The position numbers were made by a program, and so were the translations under genes. Positions 17,282 to 28,623 of a stretch of DNA of 64,000 bases are shown here, piece after piece (the first letter of the stretch is position 1; each line of letters starts with the position of its first letter). The notes under the pieces were generated by a model. The model saw only the letters and a program-made list of their open reading frames with translations. It was not told the origin of the DNA and searched no databases. Source of the DNA: Allofranklinella schreckenbergeri (lineage in GTDB: Bacteria > Pseudomonadota > Gammaproteobacteria > Burkholderiales > Burkholderiaceae_C); assembly GCF_003703475.1 (NCBI RefSeq), contig NZ_RDQM01000011.1, forward strand, positions 26,405 through 90,404, in the 5' to 3' direction.

Positions 17282-18604
17282 CTAACGCATCAACCCGGGT
17301 AAACCCGTGGCAATACCCGGCAGCATGAATACCAGCGCCAGCAGCAGCAATTCCAGCAACACAAACGGCAGCGCGGCGCGATACACCTGCGCCAGCTCTA
17401 TGCCCTTGGGCGCCACGCTTTGCATCACCAGCAGCAGCAGGCCAAACGGCGGCGTAAGCAGGCCAATCTCCATCGCCACCAGCATCATCACGCCCAGCCA
17501 AACGGTGTCGATGCCAGCGCTTTGCGCCAGCGGCATGAAAAACGGCAGGGTCAGCATCATCATGCTGATCTGGTCCAGCACCATGCCCAGCACCAGCAAA
17601 ATCAGCAGCATGCCCAACACCAGCATGGCGGGCGAGAACTCCATGGCATGGATCAAGCCCAGCAGCCCCGCACTGGCGCCAGAGAAGCTGAGCAATTGGG
17701 CAAAGGTCGTGGAAGCCGCCAGCACGAACAGGATGACCACCGAAACCTTGGCCGTTTCCACCAGGCTTTTGCACAGCGCCTGCCAGCTCAGCGCGCGGTA
17801 GGCCAGCGCCGCCGCCAGCGAGGCCATGGCGCCAATGGCAGCCGATTCGGTCGGCGAGGCCCAGCCCGCAAACATCGAACCGACCACCGCCAGAAAAATC
17901 CCCAGCAGCGGCAACACATGAACGAAAAACGGCTGCCAGCGCGCCCAGCCGCGTACATCCGGCTCGTCGTGCTCTTGCGCAATGGGCGCATCCTGCGCAC
18001 GCCAGTAGCTGCGCGCCACGACGTACAGCAAAAACAAGGCCGCCATCAGCAGCGCCGGCACGATGCCGCCAATCAGCAACCCCTCAATGGAAATACCCGC
18101 CAGGCTACCCAGCATCACTGCCAGGGCCGACGGCGGGATCAGCATGGCAATGCCGCCCACGGCCATGATCGGCCCCATCGACATGGAGGGGTGGTAGCCC
18201 CGGCGCAGCATCTCCGGCAGCATCACGCTGCCCATCATGGCGGTATTGGCAATGGACGAGCCCGATAGCGTGGCAAACGTGGTGCCGCCCAGGATGGTGA
18301 CGATGGAGAGCTTGCCCGGCACGCGGTGGATCACACGCTCGATCGCCCCGATGGCCTTGAAGGCCAAACCGCTTTGCAGCAGGATTTCACCCATCCAGAC
18401 GAACAGCGGAATCGGCGTCAGCGAAAAATTCACCAGCGCCGACGAGGTATTGCGCACCCATTGCGCCAGGCCCGCCTCGCCACCCAGGAAACACCAGGCG
18501 CCAATCAGGTTCACGCCCAGAAAGGCGAACACGACGGGCAGACCAATGCCCATGAAGAAAAACAAGCAGCCCAGCATCAGGGCCAGCGCCCACTGCCATT
18601 CCAT
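17282..18604 (-). CDS. TRAP transporter large permease DctM (set 2)
   Basis: The 440-residue product is a polytopic DctM-type permease. It has the ATLSGSSIANTAMMG segment, AMLIPPSALAVMLG, and SMFAGWASPTESAAIGAM, all at the usual places. It begins 4 bp after the dctQ stop, so the two are coupled. It is a second, diverged copy of the protein encoded at 2643..3932, which suggests two ligands or two uptake steps in the same locus. Confidence 0.93.
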   Translation of the reverse strand: MEWQWALALMLGCLFFFMGIGLPVVFAFLGVNLIGAWCFLGGEAGLAQWVRNTSSALVNFSLTPIPLFVWMGEILLQSGLAFKAIGAIERVIHRVPGKLSIVTILGGTTFATLSGSSIANTAMMGSVMLPEMLRRGYHPSMSMGPIMAVGGIAMLIPPSALAVMLGSLAGISIEGLLIGGIVPALLMAALFLLYVVARSYWRAQDAPIAQEHDEPDVRGWARWQPFFVHVLPLLGIFLAVVGSMFAGWASPTESAAIGAMASLAAALAYRALSWQALCKSLVETAKVSVVILFVLAASTTFAQLLSFSGASAGLLGLIHAMEFSPAMLVLGMLLILLVLGMVLDQISMMMLTLPFFMPLAQSAGIDTVWLGVMMLVAMEIGLLTPPFGLLLLVMQSVAPKGIELAQVYRAALPFVLLELLLLALVFMLPGIATGLPGLMR

Positions 18605-18608
18605 GCCC

Positions 18609-19151
18609 CTACCCTCCCGTGCGCGCCAGCATGCGCCAGGCGCGCAGCGCACGGCGCGCAAATTCCATCGCCAGCAACACCGCCCCCAGCAGCAAGGGCA
18701 CACTCAGCCACCACTCGGGGAACATCCATTCCTTGAACACCATCGCCCCCTGCTGCGCCGCATCCCGGGCCACGCGCACCGATTGCCAGGCCAGCACCGC
18801 ACAGACGGCAAACGCCAGCGCATCGCACAACAACTCCAGGCGCAAGGCCCAGCGCAAGGGCAGCTTTTGCACCAGCAGGTCGATGCGGATATGTCCGTTG
18901 TGATAGAGCAGCCAGGGCGCGGCGATGAAGGTCGCCACCATCAGCATGTACTCTGAAATTTCCGTGCTCGCCACAATCCAGTGCAAGCCCAGATTGCGCA
19001 GCACCACATCGCTGGCAATCAATACGCCCATTGCGCCGAACAGCATCGCCGCCACAGCGCCGCAGACCTGCATCAAACGGCCATACCAACCGCGCACAGC
19101 AGGCGCGGGCGGGTTGTGCGCCTGCGGCGCAGGCATTTGCATCGCCATCAC
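18609..19151 (-). CDS. TRAP transporter small permease DctQ (set 2)
   Basis: The 180-residue product has four membrane helices. After the second helix comes a conserved-looking GHIRIDLLVQKLPLR stretch, which matches the DctQ family's 'hi.vd.l...lp' signature well. It sits 9 bp after dctP and 4 bp before dctM in the standard P-Q-M order. Confidence 0.92.
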   Translation of the reverse strand: MMAMQMPAPQAHNPPAPAVRGWYGRLMQVCGAVAAMLFGAMGVLIASDVVLRNLGLHWIVASTEISEYMLMVATFIAAPWLLYHNGHIRIDLLVQKLPLRWALRLELLCDALAFAVCAVLAWQSVRVARDAAQQGAMVFKEWMFPEWWLSVPLLLGAVLLAMEFARRALRAWRMLARTGG

Positions 19152-19160
19152 CGCCCCTTG

Positions 19161-20135
19161 TTATGGCTTGCCCGTGCGAAAGAGCTTTTCAATCTCCGGC
19201 GCATCTTTGGGATTGACTTTTTTGATCGCCGCCCAGCCCGCGCCATAGGCCGCCTCCCGCAACGCCTCGGCCTGTTCCGGCGCCCATTGCAGGATTTGCA
19301 CGCCCGCTTGCTGCAAGCGCTGTTTTTCCTCTGCTGCCAGAGCCGGATCGCGGGCGTTATCGGCCTCCACCCACTGCACCATCTTGTCCAGGAACTGGCG
19401 CTGCTCGGGCGTCAAACCCTCCCAACTGCGCTTGTTCATGAACAGGCTGACCTCCACGTTGTAAAAGCCCGGATCGATGCGGTAACGGGTTTTTTCCTGC
19501 CAGCCTAAATCCATCACCCCCACCGACGGCCAGCCATAGCCATCGACCACACCCCGCTCCAGCGCGGTATACACCTCGCCGGGGGCCACTTGCAGCGCCG
19601 ATGCGCCCAGCGCGCGGAAAAACGCCAGGTAAATGGGCGTGCTGCGCAGCTTCAAACCCTTGAGATCCTCGAGCTTGTCCACCTTCTTGTTGCTGTAGAT
19701 GTGGTAATCGAGCCCGTCGCTGACACGCGCCAGCCACACCATGTTGGCCTTTTGCTGGTGCAGCCGATTCATCAACTCGTGGCCGCCATTGGCGCGCAGG
19801 GCCTGGATAGGCTGGTCGGTAAACGTCATCGCCAGCGCCTCGGGCACCAAATTGGCATGGAACACCGCTGAGGTATTGGCCAAATCCACCACGCCCGCGC
19901 GCACCGCATTGCCAATCTCAAAGACCGGAATCGCCTCCGGCCCGCCCACGACCTTGATTTGCACCAGGCCCTTGCCTTCCTCATTGACCTTCTGAACAAA
20001 AGCCTCGAAACGCCGGGCAAAAAACGTATCCGCCACAAACGCATTGACCGCCTTCAAGGTCACTTCCCCTGCCGTGGCAGCGCCTGCCGCCACCAACAAC
20101 ACACCCGCTATCGCCCACGCGCCCAATCGCTTCAT
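19161..20135 (-). CDS. TRAP transporter substrate-binding protein DctP (set 2)
   Basis: The 324-residue protein has a signal peptide (cleavage near ATAGE) and DctP motifs: KLEDLKGLKLRSTPIY near the middle and YTALERGVVDGYGWP after it. It delivers its ligand to the DctQM proteins encoded next. It is the first gene of the minus-strand locus. Its upstream region (20136-20421) holds two nested palindromes that could be operator sites. Confidence 0.93.
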   Translation of the reverse strand: MKRLGAWAIAGVLLVAAGAATAGEVTLKAVNAFVADTFFARRFEAFVQKVNEEGKGLVQIKVVGGPEAIPVFEIGNAVRAGVVDLANTSAVFHANLVPEALAMTFTDQPIQALRANGGHELMNRLHQQKANMVWLARVSDGLDYHIYSNKKVDKLEDLKGLKLRSTPIYLAFFRALGASALQVAPGEVYTALERGVVDGYGWPSVGVMDLGWQEKTRYRIDPGFYNVEVSLFMNKRSWEGLTPEQRQFLDKMVQWVEADNARDPALAAEEKQRLQQAGVQILQWAPEQAEALREAAYGAGWAAIKKVNPKDAPEIEKLFRTGKP

Positions 20136-20155
20136 AACGCCTCCTGTTCATGCAA

Positions 20156-20191
20156 AAAATGGTTTTCCAACCATTTTGTTTAAGCCTAAAC
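20156..20191. promoter_or_regulatory. Two adjacent palindromes upstream of dctP (set 2)
   Basis: The first palindrome (20156-20177) has perfect 9-bp arms, AAAATGGTT and AACCATTTT, around TTCC. The second (20178-20191) is GTTTAAGCCTAAAC, with arms GTTTA/TAAAC. They end about 20 bp from the dctP start, where a repressor could block transcription. The second is part of the motif group shared with sites upstream of iorA and of dctQ set 1. Confidence 0.45.
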
Positions 20192-20390
20192 ATTGCAGCA
20201 ATCATGAGAAACCCTGAACCACCCCCCTTGCGAAAAGCCTTTTACTTTAGAAAATTCATTTGAAAATCAATATGTTGCAATACATCCGCAATCACATTAC
20301 ATGCAGCCATTCATGGCGCTGCGAGCGCACCGCCTGCGCTTTTCGTCGCTGTCGCACGCAAGCCATGCTTTGCCCATTGGTCGGCTGTGC

Positions 20391-20410
20391 AGAGGCTTTG
20401 AACAGGCTCT
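20391..20410. repeat. Single end of the GAGCCTGTTCAAAG MITE-like family
   Basis: AGAGGCTTTGAACAGGCTCT is almost identical to the right terminal repeat of the complete element at 22112..22274, including the preceding GTGC/GTGT. No matching left end was found between it and 20192, so this is probably a decayed copy. It lies just beyond the 3' end of the EamA gene. The remaining bases 20192-20390 hold no gene that I can support. Confidence 0.5.
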
Positions 20411-20421
20411 CACGCACGCCA

Positions 20422-21312
20422 TCAACCCCGTGCCGGTTGCGCCCTGAACAAGGCCACGCCCATACCCAGCATGACCAGCAGCAGCCCAGCGATGGTGGCC
20501 AGCGCCGGTTGCTCGCGCAAGAACAGGGCCGCAATCACCGTAGCCAGACCCGGCACCAGCGCGGCAAACAAGCTGCCCACGGCTGGCCCCAGCAGCAACA
20601 CCGCCTGGCTGTACAGATATAAAGCCAAGATGGAAACGAAAAAACCTTGATAGACGATGTGCGGCAGCAGCACGGGCAATGGCTGCGCCAGCAGTGCCAA
20701 GCCCTTGCAATAAAAGTACAGCGGCGCGAACAGCAGCATGGAGAGCACCGACACAATGGCCGTGGCATGCAAAGCCGAGCGGCACAGCGCCTTGGCAGTG
20801 ACGGTGTACACGGCCCACAGCAAGCCACCAAGCAGAAACAGCCCATAGGCCCGCGCCGCGCCCAAGCCAGCCGCGCCCATGCTGTGCAACGCCACGGCGG
20901 ACATGCCGAGGACGATCAGCGCAATGCCCAGCCATTCGTTGCGGCGCAGCCGGGTGCGCAGCAGCAGCATCGAAATGGTCAGCGAGAACACGATCATGCT
21001 GGCCGGGACGATGGCAGCAAACTGCTCCACCGGTGCCTGGCGCAACCCTTGCGCCACCACCAGCATGTAAGGCGCGCCTATCCCCAGCACCATCAGCGCC
21101 AGCCCCCACCATGGGATGCCGCCCAGGCCCTTGCGCAGCAGAAAGGGCGCCAGCAGCAGGCCGGAGAAAAAGTAGCGAATGAAGACAATATCCAGCACAT
21201 CCAGCGGCGCATAGGCCACACTCAGGCGGGTCATGACCGGGAAGGCGCCCCATATCAGCGCAGAGCCGACGCCACAGGCCGCGCCCAGCCAGAAACGCTT
21301 GGTTTGCATCAT
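20422..21312 (-). CDS. EamA/DMT-family transporter
   Basis: The 296-residue protein has ten predicted membrane helices in two EamA repeats, as in RhaT/YdcZ-like metabolite exporters. Pieces such as GSALIWGAFPVMTRLS and YTVTAKAL mark the two halves. The exported compound is unknown. The ATG at 21312 has AAAGG 5 nt upstream; an in-frame TTG one codon earlier is less likely. It is divergent from the TetR gene at 21444, and the shared 131-bp gap carries twin palindromes, so it is probably the TetR target. Confidence 0.88.
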   Translation of the reverse strand: MMQTKRFWLGAACGVGSALIWGAFPVMTRLSVAYAPLDVLDIVFIRYFFSGLLLAPFLLRKGLGGIPWWGLALMVLGIGAPYMLVVAQGLRQAPVEQFAAIVPASMIVFSLTISMLLLRTRLRRNEWLGIALIVLGMSAVALHSMGAAGLGAARAYGLFLLGGLLWAVYTVTAKALCRSALHATAIVSVLSMLLFAPLYFYCKGLALLAQPLPVLLPHIVYQGFFVSILALYLYSQAVLLLGPAVGSLFAALVPGLATVIAALFLREQPALATIAGLLLVMLGMGVALFRAQPARG

Positions 21313-21395
21313 CAAAGCCTTTCGTCCAGGCCGCCTCAGCGGCGCTTGTTAGCATGGCTCGGGGCGTTTTGCAGAACCCGGCCCGGTTTGAATGT

Positions 21396-21429
21396 TTGAC
21401 AGTGTTGTCAATTTTGACAGGTATGTCAA
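21396..21429. promoter_or_regulatory. Twin palindromic operators between the EamA and TetR genes
   Basis: TTGACAGTGTTGTCAA (21396-21411) is a perfect 16-bp inverted repeat. TTGACAGGTATGTCAA (21414-21429) repeats the same TTGACA/TGTCAA arms. They are 18 bp apart centre to centre, nearly two helical turns, and sit just upstream of the TetR GTG start. This is the layout expected for autoregulation and control of the divergent exporter by the TetR protein. Confidence 0.7.
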
Positions 21430-21443
21430 GAAAGGAAATTTGC

Positions 21444-22034
21444 GTGAGCGGCGTACGACAATTCGACGAGGCGGCCATCGTGCCCAAGATGCTGGAGGTA
21501 TTTCGCGCCAAGGGCTGGCAAGGCAGCTCCATGCAGGATCTGGCGCAGGCCAGCCAGGTGCAGCGCGGCTCGCTCTACCACGCCTTTGGCAGCAAGCAGG
21601 CACTGTTTTTGCGCGCCTTCGATCTGTACGCGCAGCGCTTCGAGCGCAAATTGCAAACTGCCTGGCGCACTGCGGATGGCGCGAGCGACGCTGACGCAGC
21701 CGCCGTGTTGCAAGGCTTTTTCGATGTGGCGCTATCCAACATGTGCGGCCGACCGGCCCACGGCTGCCTGACCACCCGCACGGCCATGGAGCTGCAAGCC
21801 GATGACGGCCCGATCCGCCAGCGTTTGCAGCAGTTTCTGCAAGGTTTGCAAGCGCAGTTGGCCCTGCGGCTGGACAGACCAGATGCGCGCGCGCAATTGC
21901 GCCTGCCGCCGCAGGCCACGGCCCAGACCGTGCTGACCTTCACCCGAGGGCTGGCGGTCATGGAGCGCATCCAGCGCGATCGCGCACAGTTGCACACGCA
22001 AACACAGGCTTTCGTGCAGTTGCTGCTGCGCTAG
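21444..22034 (+). CDS. TetR/AcrR-family transcriptional regulator
   Basis: The 196-residue protein has an N-terminal helix-turn-helix (FRAKGWQGSSMQDLAQASQV...GSLYHAFGSKQALF), the TetR signature, and a ligand-binding C-terminal part. The GTG at 21444 is preferred because AAAGGAAA lies about 7 nt upstream. The ATG at 21423 lies inside an operator palindrome and has no good ribosome site. It very likely represses itself and the divergent EamA exporter. The inducer is unknown. Confidence 0.88.
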   Translation: MSGVRQFDEAAIVPKMLEVFRAKGWQGSSMQDLAQASQVQRGSLYHAFGSKQALFLRAFDLYAQRFERKLQTAWRTADGASDADAAAVLQGFFDVALSNMCGRPAHGCLTTRTAMELQADDGPIRQRLQQFLQGLQAQLALRLDRPDARAQLRLPPQATAQTVLTFTRGLAVMERIQRDRAQLHTQTQAFVQLLLR

Positions 22035-22111
22035 ACGCACCGCCTTAGCGCAAAGGGGCCGAAAGCGATCTGAACGGAGATCGCCGCGCCCCCCCAATCC
22101 GGCAAACCCCT

Positions 22112-22274
22112 AGAGCCTGTTCAAAGTCTCGGCACGAGCGGGCAAGAAGCGGTTTGGGATGGGCTGCAAGGCGCAAAACGCAGCCATAGCCCCCGCTATG
22201 GCGAGGCTTTGCAACGCCGCAGGCCGCCCCAATCCGTTCTCTTGACCGCCGTGTAGAGACTTTGAACAGGCTCT
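22112..22274. mobile_element. 163-bp MITE-like element with 19-bp perfect terminal inverted repeats
   Basis: The left end AGAGCCTGTTCAAAGTCTC is exactly inverted at the right end, GAGACTTTGAACAGGCTCT. TA lies directly outside or at both ends (cccTAGAGCC and GGCTCTTA), as expected for a TA-targeting (IS630/Tc1-like) element. There is no ORF inside. The centre contains GCTATGGC/GCCATAGC arms. The right end abuts the stop codon of the regulator gene at 22274. Bases 22035-22111 hold nothing else that I recognise. Confidence 0.7.
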
Positions 22275-23857
22275 TACGCCGCGCCGTAAGGGCTGAAGTG
22301 GCTGTGGTGCTCATCCACTGCCAAGGTGCTGCCCAGAAACGGGAAGGCGCGCTGGCGGCAGTCTTGGCGCTCGCAGACTTTGCAACCCATGCCGATGGGC
22401 GTGGCCGCTTGCGGGTCTTTGCAGTCCAGGCCGCGCGAATACACCAGTTGGCTGGCATGGCGCACATCGCAGCCCAGACCGATGGAGAACATGGTGCGCG
22501 GCGCGCCCCAGCCGCCCGCGCCGCTGGCGCCCAGATCGCGGCGTGTGACGGTGCGGGCAATCCAGAGGTAAATGCGCCCATCGGGCATGCTGGCCAGTTG
22601 GGTGAGCACACGGCCGGGCTGCTCGAACGCCTCATACACCTTCCACAGCGGGCAGGTGCCGCCGGTGCGGCTGAAGTGAAAGTGCGTGGCCGACTGGCGC
22701 TTGCTGATGTTGCCCGCGCGGTCCACACGCACGAAGAAGAACGGCACGCCGGGCGCGCCGGGGCGTTGCAAGGTGCTGAGGCGGTGGCAGACGGTTTCAA
22801 AGCCCACGCCAAAGGCATCGGCCAGCAGGTCGATGTCGTAACGCAGCGCCTGAGCCTGGGCGAGAAAGCGCTGGTAGGGCAGCAACCAAGCGCCCGCAAA
22901 GTAATTGGCCAGGCCGATGCGCGCCAGCCGCCGCGCTGGCTCGTCGTGGGCCAGGGGCGCAGCTTCGGTGAGGGCGTCGAGCAGCGGGGCGTGTTCGATC
23001 AAGGCCCATTGCGTGGCCATTTGAAAGCTGCGCTGGCTGGCGTCCAGCCGCCGATCCAGCAACAAGGTGCGCGCGGCCGGGTCGAAGCGGCGCTTGCTGC
23101 CGCTGCCCGGCGGGGCGGGCAAGACGGTGATGCCATGCGCCTGTGCCAGACGGCGCGCCAGCCATTGGGCGTTGGCCGAGGCAGGTGTGGCGAACGGGCT
23201 GCTGGCGTGGTGGGCGCTGGTCTGGGCGCTTTGCTCCTGCCGGGCTTGTTCGGCCAACGCTTCGGCGGCGCGGTCGATGGCGTCGAAATGGTTTTGATGG
23301 GCGTAGAAAAAATCACGCACGGCTTCAAACGGCGTGGTGCGCGGCGCGGCAATGCCTGCGGCGGCGGCCGCGATGCGCTGGGCGGGGCGGCGGCCTGCGC
23401 GGGTGGCATCAGCCGTGGGAGTTTTTGCGCTGTCGCCAGCGGCTTCGTCCTGGGGCGCAGCGCCACGGCCATCGCCCAGTTGCAAGGCCAGGGCTTCGAG
23501 TTTGTCCAGCGCGTCCTGATGGCGGCGGTGCAGCGCCAGCAGCGCGCGGCCCAGAGCGGGCATTTGCGTGGCGACTTCTTGCAGCTCCGGCAGGCTGATC
23601 GGCTCGGGCGCATCGACCAGCGCCTCGCGCAAGCTGGCGATCAGGCGCGCCTGCTCGTCTTCGGAAAACTGCTGGATGTCCACCCCCAGCGCGCGGTGGA
23701 TTTTCAGCAGCACAGCCACCGTCAAGGGGCGCTGGTTTTGCTCGATCTGGTTGAGGTAGCTGGTGGAGATGCCCAGCGCCTGGGCCAGCGCCGCTTGTGT
23801 GAGGCCGCGCTCATCGCGCAGGCGGCGCAGCTTCACGCCCATAAAGACTTTTTTCAT
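22274..23857 (-). CDS. XRE-family short-chain fatty acyl-CoA regulator (ScfR/RamB/PrpR-like)
   Basis: The 527-residue protein starts with a Cro/CI helix-turn-helix (LRRLRDERGLTQAALAQALG...YLNQIEQNQRPL). A long middle region follows, including an ImmA/IrrE-like area without a clear zinc motif. The C-terminal DUF2083-type region is rich in cysteines (GLDCKD, GCKVCERQDC). Such proteins (RamB, ScfR, mycobacterial PrpR) sense acyl-CoA, some with an Fe-S cluster, and control methylcitrate or acetate genes. It is divergent from the prp operon, and its promoter region carries TTTGCAAA/TTCGCAAA motifs. Confidence 0.88.
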   Translation of the reverse strand: MKKVFMGVKLRRLRDERGLTQAALAQALGISTSYLNQIEQNQRPLTVAVLLKIHRALGVDIQQFSEDEQARLIASLREALVDAPEPISLPELQEVATQMPALGRALLALHRRHQDALDKLEALALQLGDGRGAAPQDEAAGDSAKTPTADATRAGRRPAQRIAAAAAGIAAPRTTPFEAVRDFFYAHQNHFDAIDRAAEALAEQARQEQSAQTSAHHASSPFATPASANAQWLARRLAQAHGITVLPAPPGSGSKRRFDPAARTLLLDRRLDASQRSFQMATQWALIEHAPLLDALTEAAPLAHDEPARRLARIGLANYFAGAWLLPYQRFLAQAQALRYDIDLLADAFGVGFETVCHRLSTLQRPGAPGVPFFFVRVDRAGNISKRQSATHFHFSRTGGTCPLWKVYEAFEQPGRVLTQLASMPDGRIYLWIARTVTRRDLGASGAGGWGAPRTMFSIGLGCDVRHASQLVYSRGLDCKDPQAATPIGMGCKVCERQDCRQRAFPFLGSTLAVDEHHSHFSPYGAA

Positions 23858-23902
23858 CGTTGGCAGGCTCGCAAGGGGCGCGACACAGCGCGCTTTTTGT
23901 TA

Positions 23903-23994
23903 TTCGCAAAATTTGCAAAATTTGGCATTTTGATTCGCAACATTACGCTTTTTCAGCTCTTATGCGGCCCAGAATTTTTGCGTACATTGCGAAT
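23903..23994. promoter_or_regulatory. Divergent prp control region with TTCGCAAA / TTTGCAAA motifs
   Basis: Between the regulator and the prp operon lie TTCGCAAA (23903-23910), ATTTGCAAAA (23911-23920), TTCGCAA (23934-23940) and the inverse TTGCGAA (23988-23994). The TTTGCAAA core matches the known RamB-type box of actinobacterial relatives. The last site is 2 bp before the first operon start codon, a good repressor position. Confidence 0.55.
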
Positions 23995-23995
23995 C

Positions 23996-24400
23996 ATGAC
24001 AAGCTTTGACAGTGCTACCGAGGTGCAAGAAATCGTGCTTGCACAAGATGCCAACCACCGCCAAACCCTGTTTGCCGGTCATGGCCTGCGCATGCTGGCC
24101 AAGAGCGCTTATTTATGCGCCCGCCAATTTGCCCATAGCGAAGTGGTGATGGCCCGCGTGGTGGATGTGCAATTTCTCGCCCCCGTGGCCGTGGGCAGCG
24201 CGCTCAGCCTGCGCGCCTGGGTTGCGCGCGTGGGCCGCAGCTCCATGACGGTGTGCGTGCACGGCCTGGCCGAACAAGCGCCGGGCATCCCCGCCGAGCT
24301 GGCCTTGCAAGGCTTGTTTGAGATGGTCGCCGTCGATGCCCACGGCAGACCCAAGGCCGTGCCCCAGGCCGTCAATCCCAATCAGGAGAAAACCCCATGA
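23996..24400 (+). CDS. Hotdog-fold acyl-CoA thioesterase-like protein
   Basis: The 134-residue protein resembles the hotdog domain of acyl-CoA hydrolases: the core [23 protein letters not shown] followed by a beta-rich half. It leads the prp operon and its TGA overlaps the prpC ATG (ATGA), so it is translationally coupled. Possible roles are release of CoA from propionyl-CoA or methylcitryl-CoA, or editing of toxic acyl-CoA. The catalytic Asp/Asn residue cannot be assigned with certainty. This gene is not part of textbook prp operons. Confidence 0.72.
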   Translation: MTSFDSATEVQEIVLAQDANHRQTLFAGHGLRMLAKSAYLCARQFAHSEVVMARVVDVQFLAPVAVGSALSLRAWVARVGRSSMTVCVHGLAEQAPGIPAELALQGLFEMVAVDAHGRPKAVPQAVNPNQEKTP

Positions 24401-25605
24401 ACCCCACCGCCACCGCCCAGGAAAGCCCACCTGCCGCATCTGCCACCTGTGCCACATCGGCCGCCCCGGCCACCGCCAAGCCCAAGAAATCCGTCGCCCT
24501 CTCGGGCGTGGCGGCGGGCAATACCGCGCTGTGCACCGTGGGGCGCTCGGGCAACGATTTGCACTACCGTGGCTACGACATTCTGGATGTGGCCGAGCGC
24601 TGCACTTTTGAAGAAGTGGCGCATTTGCTGGTGCACGGCAAGCTGCCCAACCCGGCCGAGCTGGCGGCCTATCTGGGCAAGCTGCGCGGCCTGCGTGGCC
24701 TGCCCGCGCAGGCGCGCGCGGTGCTCGAGGCCCTGCCCGCCAGCGCCCACCCGATGGATGTGCTGCGCACCTACGTCTCCATGCTGGGCACGGTGCAGCC
24801 GGAAAAAGAGGAGCAAAGCCTAGCCGGCGCGCGCGACATTGCCGACAAGCTGCTAGCCTCGCTGGGCTCGGCGCTGCTGTACTGGTACCACTTCGCCCAC
24901 AACGGGCGGCGCATCGAGGTGCTGACCGATGACGACTCCATCGGCGGCCATTACCTGCACCTGCTGCACGGCCAGCGCCCCAGCGACTCTTGGGTGCGCG
25001 CCATGCACACCAGCCTGATCCTGTACGCCGAGCACGAATTCAACGCCAGCACCTTCACCAGCCGCGTCATCACCGGCACGGGCAGCGACATGTATTCGGC
25101 CATCGCCGGGGCCATTGGCGCGCTGCGCGGGCCCAAGCACGGCGGGGCCAATGAGGTGGCCTTCGACATCCAGAGCCGCTACGCTGACCCGGACGCGGCC
25201 GAGGCCGACATCCGCCGCCGCGTCGAGGCCAAGGAGGTGGTGATCGGCTTTGGCCACCCGGTCTACACCATTGCCGATCCGCGCAACCAGGTCATCAAGA
25301 AGGTGGCGCGCCAGCTCTCGCAGGAGGCCGACTCCATGCGCCTGTTCGATGTGGCCGAGCGCGTCGAAGCGGTGATGTGGCAGGCCAAGCGCATGTTCCC
25401 CAATCTGGACTGGTTCAGCGCCGTGAGCTACCACATGATGGGCGTGCCCACGGCGCAGTTCACGCCGCTGTTCGTGCTGGCGCGCACCGCGGGCTGGAGC
25501 GCGCACGTGATCGAGCAGCGCCAGGACGGCAAGATCATCCGCCCCAGCGCCCACTACACCGGGCCGGAGAACCTGGCTTTCGTGCCCATCGAGGCGCGCG
25601 CCTGA
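24397..25605 (+). CDS. prpC: 2-methylcitrate synthase
   Basis: This 402-residue citrate-synthase-family enzyme condenses propionyl-CoA with oxaloacetate. The catalytic His and Asp regions are present ([24 protein letters not shown]), and length fits PrpC rather than GltA. The [14 protein letters not shown] start region is typical of PrpC. It overlaps the hotdog gene by 4 bp. The following 235-bp gap before acnD carries two intergenic repeat copies, which may separate the transcript into two expression levels. Confidence 0.95.
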   Translation: MNPTATAQESPPAASATCATSAAPATAKPKKSVALSGVAAGNTALCTVGRSGNDLHYRGYDILDVAERCTFEEVAHLLVHGKLPNPAELAAYLGKLRGLRGLPAQARAVLEALPASAHPMDVLRTYVSMLGTVQPEKEEQSLAGARDIADKLLASLGSALLYWYHFAHNGRRIEVLTDDDSIGGHYLHLLHGQRPSDSWVRAMHTSLILYAEHEFNASTFTSRVITGTGSDMYSAIAGAIGALRGPKHGGANEVAFDIQSRYADPDAAEADIRRRVEAKEVVIGFGHPVYTIADPRNQVIKKVARQLSQEADSMRLFDVAERVEAVMWQAKRMFPNLDWFSAVSYHMMGVPTAQFTPLFVLARTAGWSAHVIEQRQDGKIIRPSAHYTGPENLAFVPIEARA

Positions 25606-25614
25606 CCCCTCCCC

Positions 25615-25689
25615 TTCCACTTCAAGGGAAACTTCGCAGCATATCCACCATGCCGAAATGCCGCGCTTTTCTTGCCGATTGATCCGCCA
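25615..25689 (+). repeat. ACAAATCAA-type intergenic repeat, degenerate copy 3
   Basis: The core CCACCATGCCGAAATGCCG followed by CTTTTCTTGCCGATTGATCCGCCA matches the repeat family, but the left end is worn (TTCAAGGGAAAC). It begins about 10 bp after the prpC stop and is next to copy 4. Confidence 0.5.
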
Positions 25690-25704
25690 TTTCTCGCAAC
25701 AACA

Positions 25705-25778
25705 ATACCAATCAAAAAGAAAACCATGCGCTTATACATCATGCCGAAACAAGGCAGTTTTCTTTCTTTTTGATATGG
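25705..25778 (+). repeat. ACAAATCAA-type intergenic repeat, copy 4
   Basis: The left end ATACCAATCAAAAAG and right end CTTTTTGATATGG form an inverted repeat. The conserved centre CATGCCGAAACAAGGCAG is followed by TTTTC, giving a TGCC/GGCA hairpin. It fills the prpC-acnD gap. Confidence 0.75.
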
Positions 25779-25840
25779 AATAAAACCCGCGCAAGCCCCG
25801 CCTGGGCTTGACGCCACCACCCACACCCCACGACCTGCCC

Positions 25841-28474
<2,634 letters not shown>

Positions 28475-28504
28475 ATGCCCCACCCGAATGCCTTGCCTTT
28501 TCCC

Positions 28505-28540
28505 CCCTCTCCCGCTGGCGGGAGAAGGCCGGGGTGAGGG
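28505..28540. repeat. REP-like palindrome between acnD and prpF
   Basis: CCCTCTCCCGCTGGCGGG followed by AGAAGGCCGGGGTGAGGG is the widespread proteobacterial REP-type palindrome (CCCTCTCCC...GGGGTGAGGG). It is a single unit and lies between co-directional genes, where such hairpins usually tune mRNA stability. Confidence 0.6.
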
Positions 28541-28623
28541 TGTGCGCCCGCCAGGGCGCGATCCCTGCTCAGGCATGACAGAAACATCCCCCCATTCACC
28601 ACTTCTTCCCCCGAAAGCCCCCC

